Shown piece by piece: positions 1 to 6,693 of a DNA stretch of 13,873 nucleotides. The notes below the pieces were generated by a model. It was not told the origin of the DNA. It did not search any database and was given only the letters and a program-made list of their open reading frames with translations. The stretch's first letter is position 1; each line of letters opens with the position of its first letter. The stretch is from Clostridia bacterium (lineage in GTDB: Bacteria; Bacillota; Clostridia; Christensenellales; Aristaeellaceae), in assembly GCA_016295665.1 (NCBI GenBank), contig JAEDKS010000050.1, positions 1-13,873 on the forward strand. The letters are read 5' to 3'. A program made the translations under genes and the position numbers.

Positions 1-1
1 G

Positions 2-124
2 GTCAGCATGGGAGTGGTGCGCACCACCTACCTGCTGGACGAGGAGGGCATCATCCGCTGGTGCTCGGACCGGGTGAAGGCCGGAGAGAATCCGGCGCAG
101 ATGCTGGCCCTGCTGGACGCATGA
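2..124 (+). CDS. bcp: Peroxiredoxin, Bcp/PrxQ family (C-terminal fragment)
   Basis: Only the last 40 codons are in the window, so the 5' end and the peroxidatic cysteine region are missing. The reading frame gives a C-terminal block with 'GVVRTTYLLDEEGIIRW' followed by 'VKAGENPAQMLALL'. This matches the end of thiol peroxidases of the bacterioferritin-comigratory-protein family, where 'G..R.TF.ID..G.I' is the beta-strand after the active-site helix and a 'VK..ENPAQML'-like tail closes the protein. Such enzymes reduce H2O2 and organic hydroperoxides using thioredoxin in the cytoplasm. The stop codon overlaps the ATG of gluQRS in an ATGA junction, so the two are translationally coupled. The family call is likely, but it rests on a short tail only. 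Confidence 0.72.
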   Translation, partial: VSMGVVRTTYLLDEEGIIRWCSDRVKAGENPAQMLALLDA

Positions 125-1041
125 GCGAACCGGTCGTCGGGCGCTTTGCGCCCACGCCCAGCGGGCGGCTGCACCTGGGCAACGTGCTGTGCGCCATGCT
201 CGCCTGCCTCTCGGCAAGGCAGCAGGGCGGGCGCTTCCTGCTGCGCATCGAGGACGTGGATGTGCCGCGTTGCCCACGTGCGCTGGCGCAGCAGGCGATG
301 GAGGATCTGCGGTGGCTGGGCTTTACCTGGGATGAGCCGCCCCTCTTTCAGAGCGAGCGGACGGAGGTCTATGAACACCATCTGGCGCTCCTGACGCAAC
401 AGGGACTCACCTACCCCTGCTTCTGTACCCGTGCCCGGCTGCAGAGCCTGCTGGCACCGAACCTGGGCGACACGCAGGTCGTCTACCCGGGAACCTGCCG
501 CGATCTTTCCCCGCAGGAAACAGCCCGGCTGCTGACGCAGCGAAGCCCCTCCATCCGGCTCCGGGTGCCGGATGAGGAGCTCGTCTTTACCGATGGGCTT
601 CAGGGGGTGATCCGGGAAAACCTGGCGCGGGACTGCGGCGATTTTGTGCTGCGCAGGTCGGACGGGCTGTTCGGGTACCAGCTGGCCGTGGTGGTGGATG
701 ACGGGCTCAGCGGCGTCAGCGAGGTGGTGCGCGGACGGGACATTCTCTCCGCAACGCCCCGGCAGATCTACCTGCAGCGCCTGCTCGGGTTTCCGACGCC
801 GCACTATGTGCATATTCCCCTGCTGACCGACGCCCATGGACGCCGACTGGCAAAGCGTGACCGCGACCTCGATCTGTCCGCGCTGCGGATGCGGTATTCG
901 CCGGAGGAGATTTTGGGCATACTGGCATCAGCTGCCGGTTTGCTGCGCAGCTATCATCCGGTTTCCTGGGATGAGCTGACGAATGACTTCTCCTGGAACA
1001 GGGTGTGCCGGGAGGATATGCGCCTTCGCTTCCCGGACTGA
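121..1041 (+). CDS. gluQ: Glutamyl-Q tRNA(Asp) synthetase (GluQRS)
   Basis: A 306-aa class I aminoacyl-tRNA synthetase core without an anticodon-binding domain, the usual size of GluQRS. The N-terminus 'GRFAPTPSGRLHLGN' (residues 7-21) carries the HIGH-type motif as HLGN at 18-21. 'LRIEDVDVPR' (41-50) is the glutamate-binding segment. A zinc site is visible as Cys100, Cys102, Tyr122 and Cys126, and a KMSKS-like loop as 'RRLAKRD' (241-247). The family transfers glutamate onto the queuosine at position 34 of tRNA-Asp rather than charging a tRNA 3' end. I chose the ATG that overlaps the upstream stop (ATGA), because a GTG 60 bases upstream would add 20 residues ahead of the conserved start. The downstream gene is 57 bp away. 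The enzyme is best known from proteobacteria. A short GluRS-like protein of other specificity is the alternative. Confidence 0.88.
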   Translation: MSEPVVGRFAPTPSGRLHLGNVLCAMLACLSARQQGGRFLLRIEDVDVPRCPRALAQQAMEDLRWLGFTWDEPPLFQSERTEVYEHHLALLTQQGLTYPCFCTRARLQSLLAPNLGDTQVVYPGTCRDLSPQETARLLTQRSPSIRLRVPDEELVFTDGLQGVIRENLARDCGDFVLRRSDGLFGYQLAVVVDDGLSGVSEVVRGRDILSATPRQIYLQRLLGFPTPHYVHIPLLTDAHGRRLAKRDRDLDLSALRMRYSPEEILGILASAAGLLRSYHPVSWDELTNDFSWNRVCREDMRLRFPD

Positions 1042-1064
1042 GCGGCGCGCAGGAATGGATACAG

Positions 1065-1082
1065 GTGCCGGTGAACCGGCAC
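1065..1082. repeat. Perfect inverted repeat between gluQRS and the flippase gene
   Basis: GTGCCGGT-GA-ACCGGCAC is an 8-bp perfect palindrome. As RNA it would fold to a 7-bp stem with a TGAA tetraloop. It lies immediately before the Shine-Dalgarno-like AGAAAGGG of the next gene. No T-run follows, so it is not an intrinsic terminator. It could be an mRNA processing or stability hairpin, or a protein-binding palindrome; the sequence does not tell which. Confidence 0.5.
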
Positions 1083-1098
1083 AGAAAGGGCTGTCCCC

Positions 1099-2751
1099 AT
1101 GGCAAGACAAACGAAATCCCTGATCGGCGGCATGACGGTGCTGGGCATGACCGGCATCATCTGCAAGCTCGTCGGCGTGCTTTTCTCCGTGCCCCTGACC
1201 TGGATCATCGGCGCGGACGGACTGGCTGTTTTCCAGGCGGTATTTCCAACCTACAATCTGCTGTTGACCATCTCCTCCGCCGGACTGCCGGTGGCGGTTT
1301 CGCGGATGGTGTCCCAGTGTCTCGCCCGGGATGACAGGCACGGGGCGCTACGCGTATTCCGGGTGGCGCTCTGGCTCCTGACCGCGCTGGGGCTGCTCTG
1401 TACCATCCTGATGCTGGCCTGCAACGGTTTTCTGGTCAATCGGGTGGGGCTGCCGGAGTCCGCGCTGGGCTTCCGGGTGATCGCGCCCTGCGTCGCCATC
1501 GTGTGCGTGCTGGCGGCCTTCCGGGGCTTTATGCAGGGGCATCAGAACATGGTGCCCACCGCGACCAGCCAGCTCATCGAGCAGGTCGGCAAGGTGTTCA
1601 TCTCCCTGCCGCTGGCCTGGGTCGGCTACCATCAGGGCATGTCCCAGGGAGCGGCGCAGGCGGCTATGGCAGGGATGGCGGGCGAGGAGGCCGCAAGGCT
1701 CTCGTCGGAGCTGGCGACCGCCTGGGGCGCTGCCGGGGCGCTGCTGGGTATCACCTGCGTGGAGGCGCTCGCCCTGGGCTACATGATTCTGCTGTACCTC
1801 CGCCGGCGCTCCGAGTTCCGTGCCCCTGCGGGGCCGGACGCGCTGGAGCCCCTCGCCGCCCGCACGCTGGCAGGCAAGCTGATGCGCATTTCCATCCCGA
1901 TCACCATCAGCGCCTGCATCGTGCCCCTGGCGCAGTTCGTGGATTCCGCCATGCTGGTGGAGCGTATGGTGGCCTCCGGACTCCCGCTGGAGCAGGCGCG
2001 CCCGCTGTATGGCGTGTTCACCGGCGCGGTGATCCGGCTGATCAACATCCCCACCGCGCTGGCGCTGTCCATCTCCATGAGCCTGGTGCCCGCCATTTCC
2101 GCCTGCAAAGCCGTGGGTGACGAACAGGGCCTCCGGCGGGAGGCCAATCTGGGGCTTCGGTTTGCGTTTCTGATCGGACTCCCCTGCTCCATCGGCATGA
2201 GCCTGCTGGCGGAGCCCATCGTGCGGTTCTTCTATCAGGGCACGCTGTCGGAGGAAATGCTGGTCGCGGCGGGCGAGCTGCTCACCATGTCCGCTTTGAC
2301 CGTGGTGCTCTTTACGGTGGTACAGGCAACAAGCGCCATCCTGCAGGGGCTGGGCTATCAGCGGGTGCCCATGTACACGCTGGTGGCGGGCGTTGCCTGC
2401 AAGATCGCGCTGAACTATGTGCTGGTGGGCACGCCGGGCATCAACATCCACGGCGGGCCCATCGCCTCCATCGTGTGCTACAGCGTGAGTATGGTGCCCA
2501 ATCTGATCATGGTCATCCGGTATGCCCGGATGCGGTTTGACGGGCGGGGCTGGCTGCTCCTGCCCGGCATCGCCACGGCCTGCATGGGGCTGGTGGTGTG
2601 GATGATGCGCACCTTCCTGCCCTGGAACCGCCTGATGACCCTGCTGGAGATTGCGGTGGGCGTGGTCGTGTATCTCGGCGTGGCCTTCCTGGTCAAGGCC
2701 ATCCGCAGGGAGGATATCGCACCGCTGATGAGAAGGAGGAAGCGTGGATGA
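1099..2751 (+). CDS. yabM: SpoVB/YabM-type oligosaccharide or lipid flippase (MOP superfamily)
   Basis: A 550-aa, almost wholly hydrophobic polytopic protein with about 14 predicted membrane spans, in the usual size range for this family. The N-terminal block 'FPTYNLLLTISSAGLPVAVS' is a hallmark of the SpoVB/YabM/MurJ-like branch of the polysaccharide-flippase superfamily. These proteins move undecaprenyl-linked or other lipid-linked glycans across the cytoplasmic membrane during peptidoglycan, cortex or capsule synthesis. Placement directly before mazG and close to rqcP matches Bacillus yabM-yabN-yabO, which is why I prefer YabM over SpoVB itself; the paralogues are hard to separate by eye. 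The ATG follows AGAAAGGG with 8-base spacing. The 3' end overlaps mazG (ATGA), indicating coupled translation. The exact lipid substrate cannot be inferred. Confidence 0.85.
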   Translation: MARQTKSLIGGMTVLGMTGIICKLVGVLFSVPLTWIIGADGLAVFQAVFPTYNLLLTISSAGLPVAVSRMVSQCLARDDRHGALRVFRVALWLLTALGLLCTILMLACNGFLVNRVGLPESALGFRVIAPCVAIVCVLAAFRGFMQGHQNMVPTATSQLIEQVGKVFISLPLAWVGYHQGMSQGAAQAAMAGMAGEEAARLSSELATAWGAAGALLGITCVEALALGYMILLYLRRRSEFRAPAGPDALEPLAARTLAGKLMRISIPITISACIVPLAQFVDSAMLVERMVASGLPLEQARPLYGVFTGAVIRLINIPTALALSISMSLVPAISACKAVGDEQGLRREANLGLRFAFLIGLPCSIGMSLLAEPIVRFFYQGTLSEEMLVAAGELLTMSALTVVLFTVVQATSAILQGLGYQRVPMYTLVAGVACKIALNYVLVGTPGINIHGGPIASIVCYSVSMVPNLIMVIRYARMRFDGRGWLLLPGIATACMGLVVWMMRTFLPWNRLMTLLEIAVGVVVYLGVAFLVKAIRREDIAPLMRRRKRG

Positions 2752-4304
2752 AACCTCAGATTACGGTGGTGACCCTGGGCCCGGGCGATCCCGGGCTGCT
2801 GACGCTGCAGACCGCGGAGACGCTCACCCATGCCCGGTCGCTGGTGCTGCGGACATCGCAGCATCCGGTGGCGGCCTGGCTGGAGGAGAAGGGCATCGCC
2901 TTCACGACGCTGGATGCGCTCTATGAGCGCTACGAGGACTTTGACGCGCTGCACGAGGCCATGGCGCGGCAGCTGTGGCAGCAGGCCGCGCAGGGGCCCC
3001 TGGTCTACGGTGTGGCGGACGCGGCCTGCGACGGCTCGGTTGCCGCGCTGTACGGCATGAAGCCGGAGGAGGGCGAGATCTGCACGCTGGCGGGGGTCTC
3101 CCGCAGCGATGACTGTCTGGCACGCATGGGCGGAAGCCCGAGCGGTATCCGCATCCTGCCGGCAAGCAGCTGCATGCAGGCCGCCCATCATACGGGCGAG
3201 GCCCTGCTCATCACGGAGCTGGACAGCGCGGTGCTCGCCGGTGACGTGAAGCTGTGGCTCTCCGGCGCCTATGACGACGAGCAGGAGCTGGTATTCTTCC
3301 CCTCCACGGTCAAACGGCAGCGCGCACCGAAGCGGATTCCGCTGTGGGAGCTGGACAGGCAGCGCAGCTACGACCATACGGTCTGCGCCTATCTGCCCGC
3401 GCTGCCCCTCACGGGGCGCTCCCGGTACTGCTTTGACGACCTGCTCCGGGTCATGGACACCCTGCGCGGCGAGGGCGGCTGCCCCTGGGATCGGGCACAG
3501 ACCCACGAGAGCCTGCGCAGGTATCTGATCGAGGAAGCCTGGGAGGTGGCGGCAGCCATCGACGGGGGCGACGCGGAGCAGCTGGCGGACGAGCTGGGCG
3601 ACGTGCTGCTGCTGGTGGTGTTCCACGCGCATATCGGGCACTGCCACGGCACATTCTCCGTGGAGGATGTGACCACTGCCATCTGCCGGAAGATGATCTT
3701 CCGGCACCCGCACATCTTCGCCGACGCGCACTGCGACACAGCCGATGAGGTGCTGGCGGACTGGGAGAAGCTGAAGAAGCAGGAGCGGGGCCTGACCACC
3801 CAGGCCTCGGTGCTGAAGGACATTCCGGTCGGTCTGTCCGCGCTGATGCGGGCGCAGAAGGTACAGAAGAAGGCCGCGCAGGTGGGCTTTGACTGGGACG
3901 ACGCGCTGGGGGCGCTGCCCAAAATCCACGAGGAGGCCGACGAGGTCAGAGCTGAGCTGGAGGCGGGACGTGATCCCGGCGAGGAGCTGGGCGATCTGCT
4001 GTTCAGCGTAGTGAACGTCATCCGGCTCGCCCACGGGGACGCGGAGGGGCTCATGCAGAAGGCGTCCGACAAGTTCATCAGACGGTTTGAAGCCATGGAA
4101 AATCTGATTATTTCGGACGGAAAATCGTTGGAGGACTTGACATTGGGCGAAATGGATGTATACTGGAACCGGGTCAAGCAACGGCAGGCCTCAGGCGCTG
4201 TCTGCGACCTGGCGCACCAACCGGGTGACGCTGTGGAACCATCATTTTCATCCGCCAAGTGCGCGGACAACAACAAGGAGGAACTATTACATGAACAAGA
4301 CTGA
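2748..4304 (+). CDS. mazG: MazG nucleoside triphosphate pyrophosphohydrolase with N-terminal tetrapyrrole-methylase-like domain (YabN type)
   Basis: A 518-aa protein. Residues 1-220 resemble the SAM-dependent tetrapyrrole (corrin/porphyrin) methylase fold, with 'VTLGPGDPGLLTL' at 8-20. A first MazG domain begins at 'GGCPWDRAQTHESLRRYLIE' (243-262) and has the metal-binding acidic sites 'EEAWEV' (262-267) and 'DELGD' (281-285). A second, more degenerate copy is at 395-416 ('EEADEV', 'EELGD'). MazG hydrolyses non-canonical or excess NTPs to NMP and pyrophosphate. The chosen ATG overlaps the upstream stop and has AGAAGGAGG eight bases upstream; the 150-base longer open frame lies inside the flippase gene. 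The protein normally ends near 'DVYWNRVKQ' (470-478). Here about 40 further residues of unrelated composition run through the hup leader and 14 bases into hup. The C-terminal region also contains a promoter for hup. Confidence 0.9.
   Translation: MKPQITVVTLGPGDPGLLTLQTAETLTHARSLVLRTSQHPVAAWLEEKGIAFTTLDALYERYEDFDALHEAMARQLWQQAAQGPLVYGVADAACDGSVAALYGMKPEEGEICTLAGVSRSDDCLARMGGSPSGIRILPASSCMQAAHHTGEALLITELDSAVLAGDVKLWLSGAYDDEQELVFFPSTVKRQRAPKRIPLWELDRQRSYDHTVCAYLPALPLTGRSRYCFDDLLRVMDTLRGEGGCPWDRAQTHESLRRYLIEEAWEVAAAIDGGDAEQLADELGDVLLLVVFHAHIGHCHGTFSVEDVTTAICRKMIFRHPHIFADAHCDTADEVLADWEKLKKQERGLTTQASVLKDIPVGLSALMRAQKVQKKAAQVGFDWDDALGALPKIHEEADEVRAELEAGRDPGEELGDLLFSVVNVIRLAHGDAEGLMQKASDKFIRRFEAMENLIISDGKSLEDLTLGEMDVYWNRVKQRQASGAVCDLAHQPGDAVEPSFSSAKCADNNKEELLHEQD
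4137..4164 (+). promoter_or_regulatory. Intragenic sigma-70/sigma-A-type promoter for hup
   Basis: A perfect TTGACA -35 (4137-4142), a 16-bp spacer and TATACT -10 (4159-4164) lie inside the mazG coding region. The predicted start is near 4171, giving a leader of about 120 nt before the hup ATG. The motif is nearly consensus in a GC-rich background, so chance occurrence is unlikely. It would uncouple the abundant HU protein from the flippase-mazG operon. Confidence 0.7.
4192..4211 (+). other. Predicted hairpin in the hup mRNA leader
   Basis: CAGGCGC, loop TGTCT, then GCG-A-CCTG can pair as a 7-bp stem with one bulged A, about 20 nt downstream of the predicted hup transcription start. It is not followed by a T-run. 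It may protect the 5' end of a stable, abundant mRNA, or may be incidental to the high GC content. Confidence 0.3.
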
Positions 4305-4566
4305 AATGACTGCTGCCCTGGCCGCCAAGACTGGCCTGACCAAGAAGGATGCCGAGAAGGCGCTGACCGCCGTGGTCGATGTGATCACCGAGGCGCTTGT
4401 GGCTGGCGAGAAGGTGCAGATGGTTGGCTTTGGTGCCTTTGAGGTGAAGGCTCGTCCTGAGCGCACCGCCCATAATCCTCAGACCGGTGAGGCCATCACC
4501 ATCGCTGCCTCCAAGGCGCCCGTGTTCAAGGCTGGCAAGGCGCTGAAGGATGCCGTGAACAACTGA
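4291..4566 (+). CDS. hup: HU family DNA-binding protein
   Basis: A 91-aa histone-like protein, the standard HU length. It shows the HU order: the helical N-terminal dimerisation part 'MNKTEMTAALAAKTGLTKKD', the conserved 'GFGAFEVKARPERTAHNPQT' (residues 46-65) leading into the DNA-binding beta-arm, and 'APVFKAGKALKDAV' near the end. HU homodimers bend and compact chromosomal DNA. The arm reads RTAHNPQTG where many HUs read RTGRNPxTG, so the usual Gly-Arg pair is Ala-His. AAGGAGG sits about 10 bases before the ATG. Compared with its neighbours it uses more GCT, GGT and CGT codons, as expected for a highly expressed gene. It overlaps the mazG stop by 14 bases, has its own promoter within mazG, and is followed by a terminator. 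A hup between mazG and rqcP is, from memory, common in Clostridia. Confidence 0.96.
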   Translation: MNKTEMTAALAAKTGLTKKDAEKALTAVVDVITEALVAGEKVQMVGFGAFEVKARPERTAHNPQTGEAITIAASKAPVFKAGKALKDAVNN

Positions 4567-4579
4567 TAGACGAAGTGAT

Positions 4580-4617
4580 GACCGCAGCGGAGCCGAAGGG
4601 ATCCCTGCGGTCTTTTT
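4580..4617 (+). terminator. Rho-independent terminator after hup
   Basis: GACCGCAG (4580-4587) pairs perfectly with CTGCGGTC (4605-4612). An inner GGA/TCC extension is possible past one bulged C. The stem runs into TTTTT (4613-4617). It lies 14 bases after the hup stop and separates hup from the rqcP unit. Confidence 0.88.
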
Positions 4618-4663
4618 CTGTGCCGGGGCTCCCCGGCCCAGACGGAACCGGCCCGAAAAACGG

Positions 4664-4692
4664 TTGCAGGGCGCGGCAAAATATGCTACACT
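4664..4692 (+). promoter_or_regulatory. Extended -10 promoter for the rqcP-ispDF-rlmD operon
   Basis: TTGCAG (4664-4669), a 17-bp spacer and TACACT (4687-4692) preceded by TGC, giving an extended -10. The predicted start near 4699 leaves a leader of about 40 nt. This makes the in-frame ATG at 4699 too close to the mRNA 5' end to be used and supports the rqcP start at 4738. Confidence 0.65.
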
Positions 4693-4737
4693 TTCTGTAT
4701 GAAGCAGGCTGATTCGTCAGCGAAGGAGTTGAACATT

Positions 4738-5010
4738 ATGCGTCTGGACAAATACCTGAAGGTATCCCGCATCATCAAGCGCCGCACGGTCGCCAATGAA
4801 GCCTGTGCAGGCGGGCGCGTGTCGCTCAACGGGAAGGTCGCCAAGCCCGGCGCGGAGGTCAAGGTAGGCGACGAGATGACCATCCGCTTTGGAGACAAGC
4901 TGGGGCGCTATCAGATTCTTGCGGTGAACGAGACGGTGCGCAAGGGAGATGCCGCAGAGATGTACCGGATTCTCAGCGAGGATGCGGGCATGGACGCGGA
5001 GCGCAGCTGA
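4738..5010 (+). CDS. rqcP: S4-domain ribosome-associated quality control protein RqcP (YabO/Hsp15-like)
   Basis: A 90-aa protein consisting essentially of one S4 RNA-binding domain: 'MRLDKYLKVSRIIKRRTVAN' at the N-terminus, then 'GGRVSLNGKVAKPGAEVKVG' (residues 25-44). This is the classic alpha-L RNA-binding fold. In Bacillus RqcP (YabO) binds stalled 60S-like 50S subunits carrying peptidyl-tRNA and works with RqcH to add poly-alanine tails. The ATG at 4738 follows AAGGAG with 9-base spacing and starts exactly at the conserved MRLDK; an upstream in-frame ATG would add 13 unrelated residues. Its position after mazG and hup matches the yab locus, but yabP, yabQ and divIC, which follow it in Bacillus, are absent here. 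The next gene starts 33 bases downstream. Confidence 0.93.
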   Translation: MRLDKYLKVSRIIKRRTVANEACAGGRVSLNGKVAKPGAEVKVGDEMTIRFGDKLGRYQILAVNETVRKGDAAEMYRILSEDAGMDAERS

Positions 5011-5042
5011 AAAGCGCGGAGAGAAACAGGGAGGACTGGCAC

Positions 5043-5474
5043 ATGGATGCGACGGCACGTGCGTTGATGCAGGAGCGCTTCGGACACGATACCATTCTGG
5101 CGCTTGCGACCCTGGACGCGGGTGAACCCCGGGTTCGCAGCGTGGATGCCCTCTACTTGGACGGCTCCTTTTATGTGGTGACCCACGCATGCTCCGGGAA
5201 GATGCGGCAGATCGGGCTGCATCCGCAGGTGGCTGTAGCGGGCGAATGGTTCACCGGTCAGGGCATCGGAGAGAACCTGGGGGCTTTCTGCGATCCTCGG
5301 AACGCGGCGCTTGCCGCGGCGCTCCGGAGCGCCTTCGCGGCCTGGCTGGACAATGGTCACACCGACCTGAACGATCCCCTCACCGTCATTCTGCGGATTC
5401 GCATGGTAAACGGACTGCTGTTCCGTCACGGACAGCGCTATGAGCTGGACTTTCAGCAGGAGGATGCGGGGTAA
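5043..5474 (+). CDS. Pyridoxamine 5'-phosphate oxidase-fold (split-barrel flavin-binding) protein
   Basis: A 143-aa small cytosolic protein of the PNPOx-like FMN-binding split-barrel superfamily. Support comes from the pattern 'ILALATLDAGEPRVRSVDAL' (residues 19-38), the following 'LDGSFYVVTHACSGKMRQI' and 'QVAVAGEW'. This is the usual strand-strand-'K..qi..np.vai' arrangement of these proteins. Substrates in the family range from B6 vitamers to F420-like cofactors and heme, and nothing here identifies one; many clostridial members are uncharacterised. GGGAGG precedes the ATG. The TAA stop overlaps the ispDF ATG (TAATG), so translation of ispDF is probably coupled to it. Confidence is high for the fold and low for any specific activity. 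Confidence 0.75.
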   Translation: MDATARALMQERFGHDTILALATLDAGEPRVRSVDALYLDGSFYVVTHACSGKMRQIGLHPQVAVAGEWFTGQGIGENLGAFCDPRNAALAAALRSAFAAWLDNGHTDLNDPLTVILRIRMVNGLLFRHGQRYELDFQQEDAG

Positions 5475-6652
5475 TGTGGTGTGCCATCATTCTGGGCGGC
5501 GGCTCCGGCAGCCGTATGGGGTGCGAGAAGAACAAGGTGCTGCTTGACGTCTGCGGCAGGAGCATGCTCTGCCGCTCGGTGGCGGCATTCAGGCCCATGA
5601 CGGACGAGGTGGTTGTGGTCATCCGGGAGGAGGATCTTGCCGAGGCCCGGGCGCAGCTTGCCGGGGCAGGACTGTTAGATGGCGTGCGCTTTGCCCCGGG
5701 CGGCAGCACGAGGCAGGAATCCGTCTGGCACGGACTCTGCGCGCTTCCTGGGGAATGTGACCGGGTGATGGTGCATGATGCGGCGCGCTGCCTGGTGGAT
5801 GCGGACACCATCCGAAGGGTCATGGACAGCGTGGAACAGAGCGGCAGCGGCGTGGCGGCGGTGCCCTGCGTCGATACCATCAAGCAGGTGGACGCCCAGG
5901 AGCGGGTGGCGGCGACGCCCGACCGGCTGATGCTCCGGAGCGTGCAGACCCCGCAGGGCTTTGAGACGGCCCTGCTGCGCCGGGCGCATCTCTCCGCACA
6001 GGCATCCGGCTATCTGGGCACCGACGATGCCTCGCTCGTGGAGCGGCTGGGGGTTCAGGTGCAGCTGACCATGGGCAGCAGGCGGAATATCAAGCTGACG
6101 ACACCGGAGGATAGATTGATGGCGGAAGCGCTGCTGAAAAATCAGGCGACCGATCTGCCCACGCTACGTGTGGGGCAGGGATATGATGTGCACCGGCTGG
6201 TGGAGGGGCGGAAGCTGATCCTCTGCGGCGTTGAGGTGCCCCACACCCTGGGGCTCCTGGGGCACTCTGACGCGGATGTGGCGCTCCACGCGCTGATGGA
6301 TGCCATGCTGGGCGCCATGGCGCTGGGCGACATCGGGAAGCACTTTCCGGACACGGACGAACGCTATCGCGGCATCAGCTCCATTCTGCTGCTGGAAAAG
6401 GTGGTACAGCTGCTCCGGGAGCGGCATGCCCGGGTCACCAGCGCCGATGTGACCATCGTGGCACAGAAGCCCAAGCTGCTGCCCTACATCCCGCAGATGC
6501 GTCAGCGGGTCGCGGAGGCGCTGGCGCTGCCCGTGAACCGCGTCAACGTGAAGGCCACCACCACCGAGCGTCTCGGCTTTGAGGGCGAGGAGCAGGGCAT
6601 CAGCGCGCAGGCTGTGGTGATGGTGCAGGAGACAGCGCAGCCCGGGGCCTGA
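5474..6652 (+). CDS. ispDF: Bifunctional IspD-IspF: MEP cytidylyltransferase / MECDP synthase
   Basis: A 392-aa fusion of two non-consecutive MEP-pathway enzymes for isoprenoid precursors. IspD covers residues 1 to about 220. It has the CTP-binding 'GGGSGSRMGCEKNKVLL' (8-24, with Arg14 and Lys21), 'VHDAARCLVDADTI' (100-113), 'QTPQGFETALL' (158-168) and 'NIKLTTPEDRLMAE' (205-218). IspF covers about 231-385. It has metal ligands Asp238-x-His240 ('GYDVHRL') and His272, the 'GHSDADVALHALMDA' block (263-277), and 'KATTTERLGFEGEEQGISA' (360-378). IspD makes CDP-methylerythritol, and IspF cyclises the later phosphorylated intermediate; the IspE step between them is not encoded here. Similar fusions are known in campylobacters, alphaproteobacteria and some Clostridia. 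The start overlaps the preceding stop (TAATG). Confidence 0.95.
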   Translation: MWCAIILGGGSGSRMGCEKNKVLLDVCGRSMLCRSVAAFRPMTDEVVVVIREEDLAEARAQLAGAGLLDGVRFAPGGSTRQESVWHGLCALPGECDRVMVHDAARCLVDADTIRRVMDSVEQSGSGVAAVPCVDTIKQVDAQERVAATPDRLMLRSVQTPQGFETALLRRAHLSAQASGYLGTDDASLVERLGVQVQLTMGSRRNIKLTTPEDRLMAEALLKNQATDLPTLRVGQGYDVHRLVEGRKLILCGVEVPHTLGLLGHSDADVALHALMDAMLGAMALGDIGKHFPDTDERYRGISSILLLEKVVQLLRERHARVTSADVTIVAQKPKLLPYIPQMRQRVAEALALPVNRVNVKATTTERLGFEGEEQGISAQAVVMVQETAQPGA

Positions 6653-6693
6653 GACCCCGATTTCCATACCATACAACGGAGGCAGAGGCACAC

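Noticed and set aside
1348..2451. 367-codon minus-strand frame opposite the flippase gene
   Set aside because: A His/Gln/Gly/Arg-rich shadow of a hydrophobic coding strand, with no motif and no ribosome site that stands out.
2598..2747. Upstream in-frame start for mazG
   Set aside because: It would lie within the flippase coding region and add 50 unrelated residues. The ATG at 2748 has an ideal ribosome site and begins at the conserved methylase-like strand.
2478..4181. 567-codon open frame on the minus strand opposite mazG
   Set aside because: It lies antisense to a clearly identified gene, has low-complexity composition rich in Arg, Gln, Leu and His, and shows no recognisable domain. Such frames are expected opposite GC-rich genes.
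4167..4226. Direct repeat AACCGGGT in the hup leader (4167-4174 and 4219-4226)
   Set aside because: An 8-mer repeated once in GC-rich DNA is likely by chance and has no further symmetry.
6643..6663. Possible terminator CGGGG...CCCCG at the ispDF stop
   Set aside because: The stem is only 5 bp with a three-T tail (ATTT), it overlaps the stop codon, and no new promoter is seen before rlmD, so transcription probably continues.
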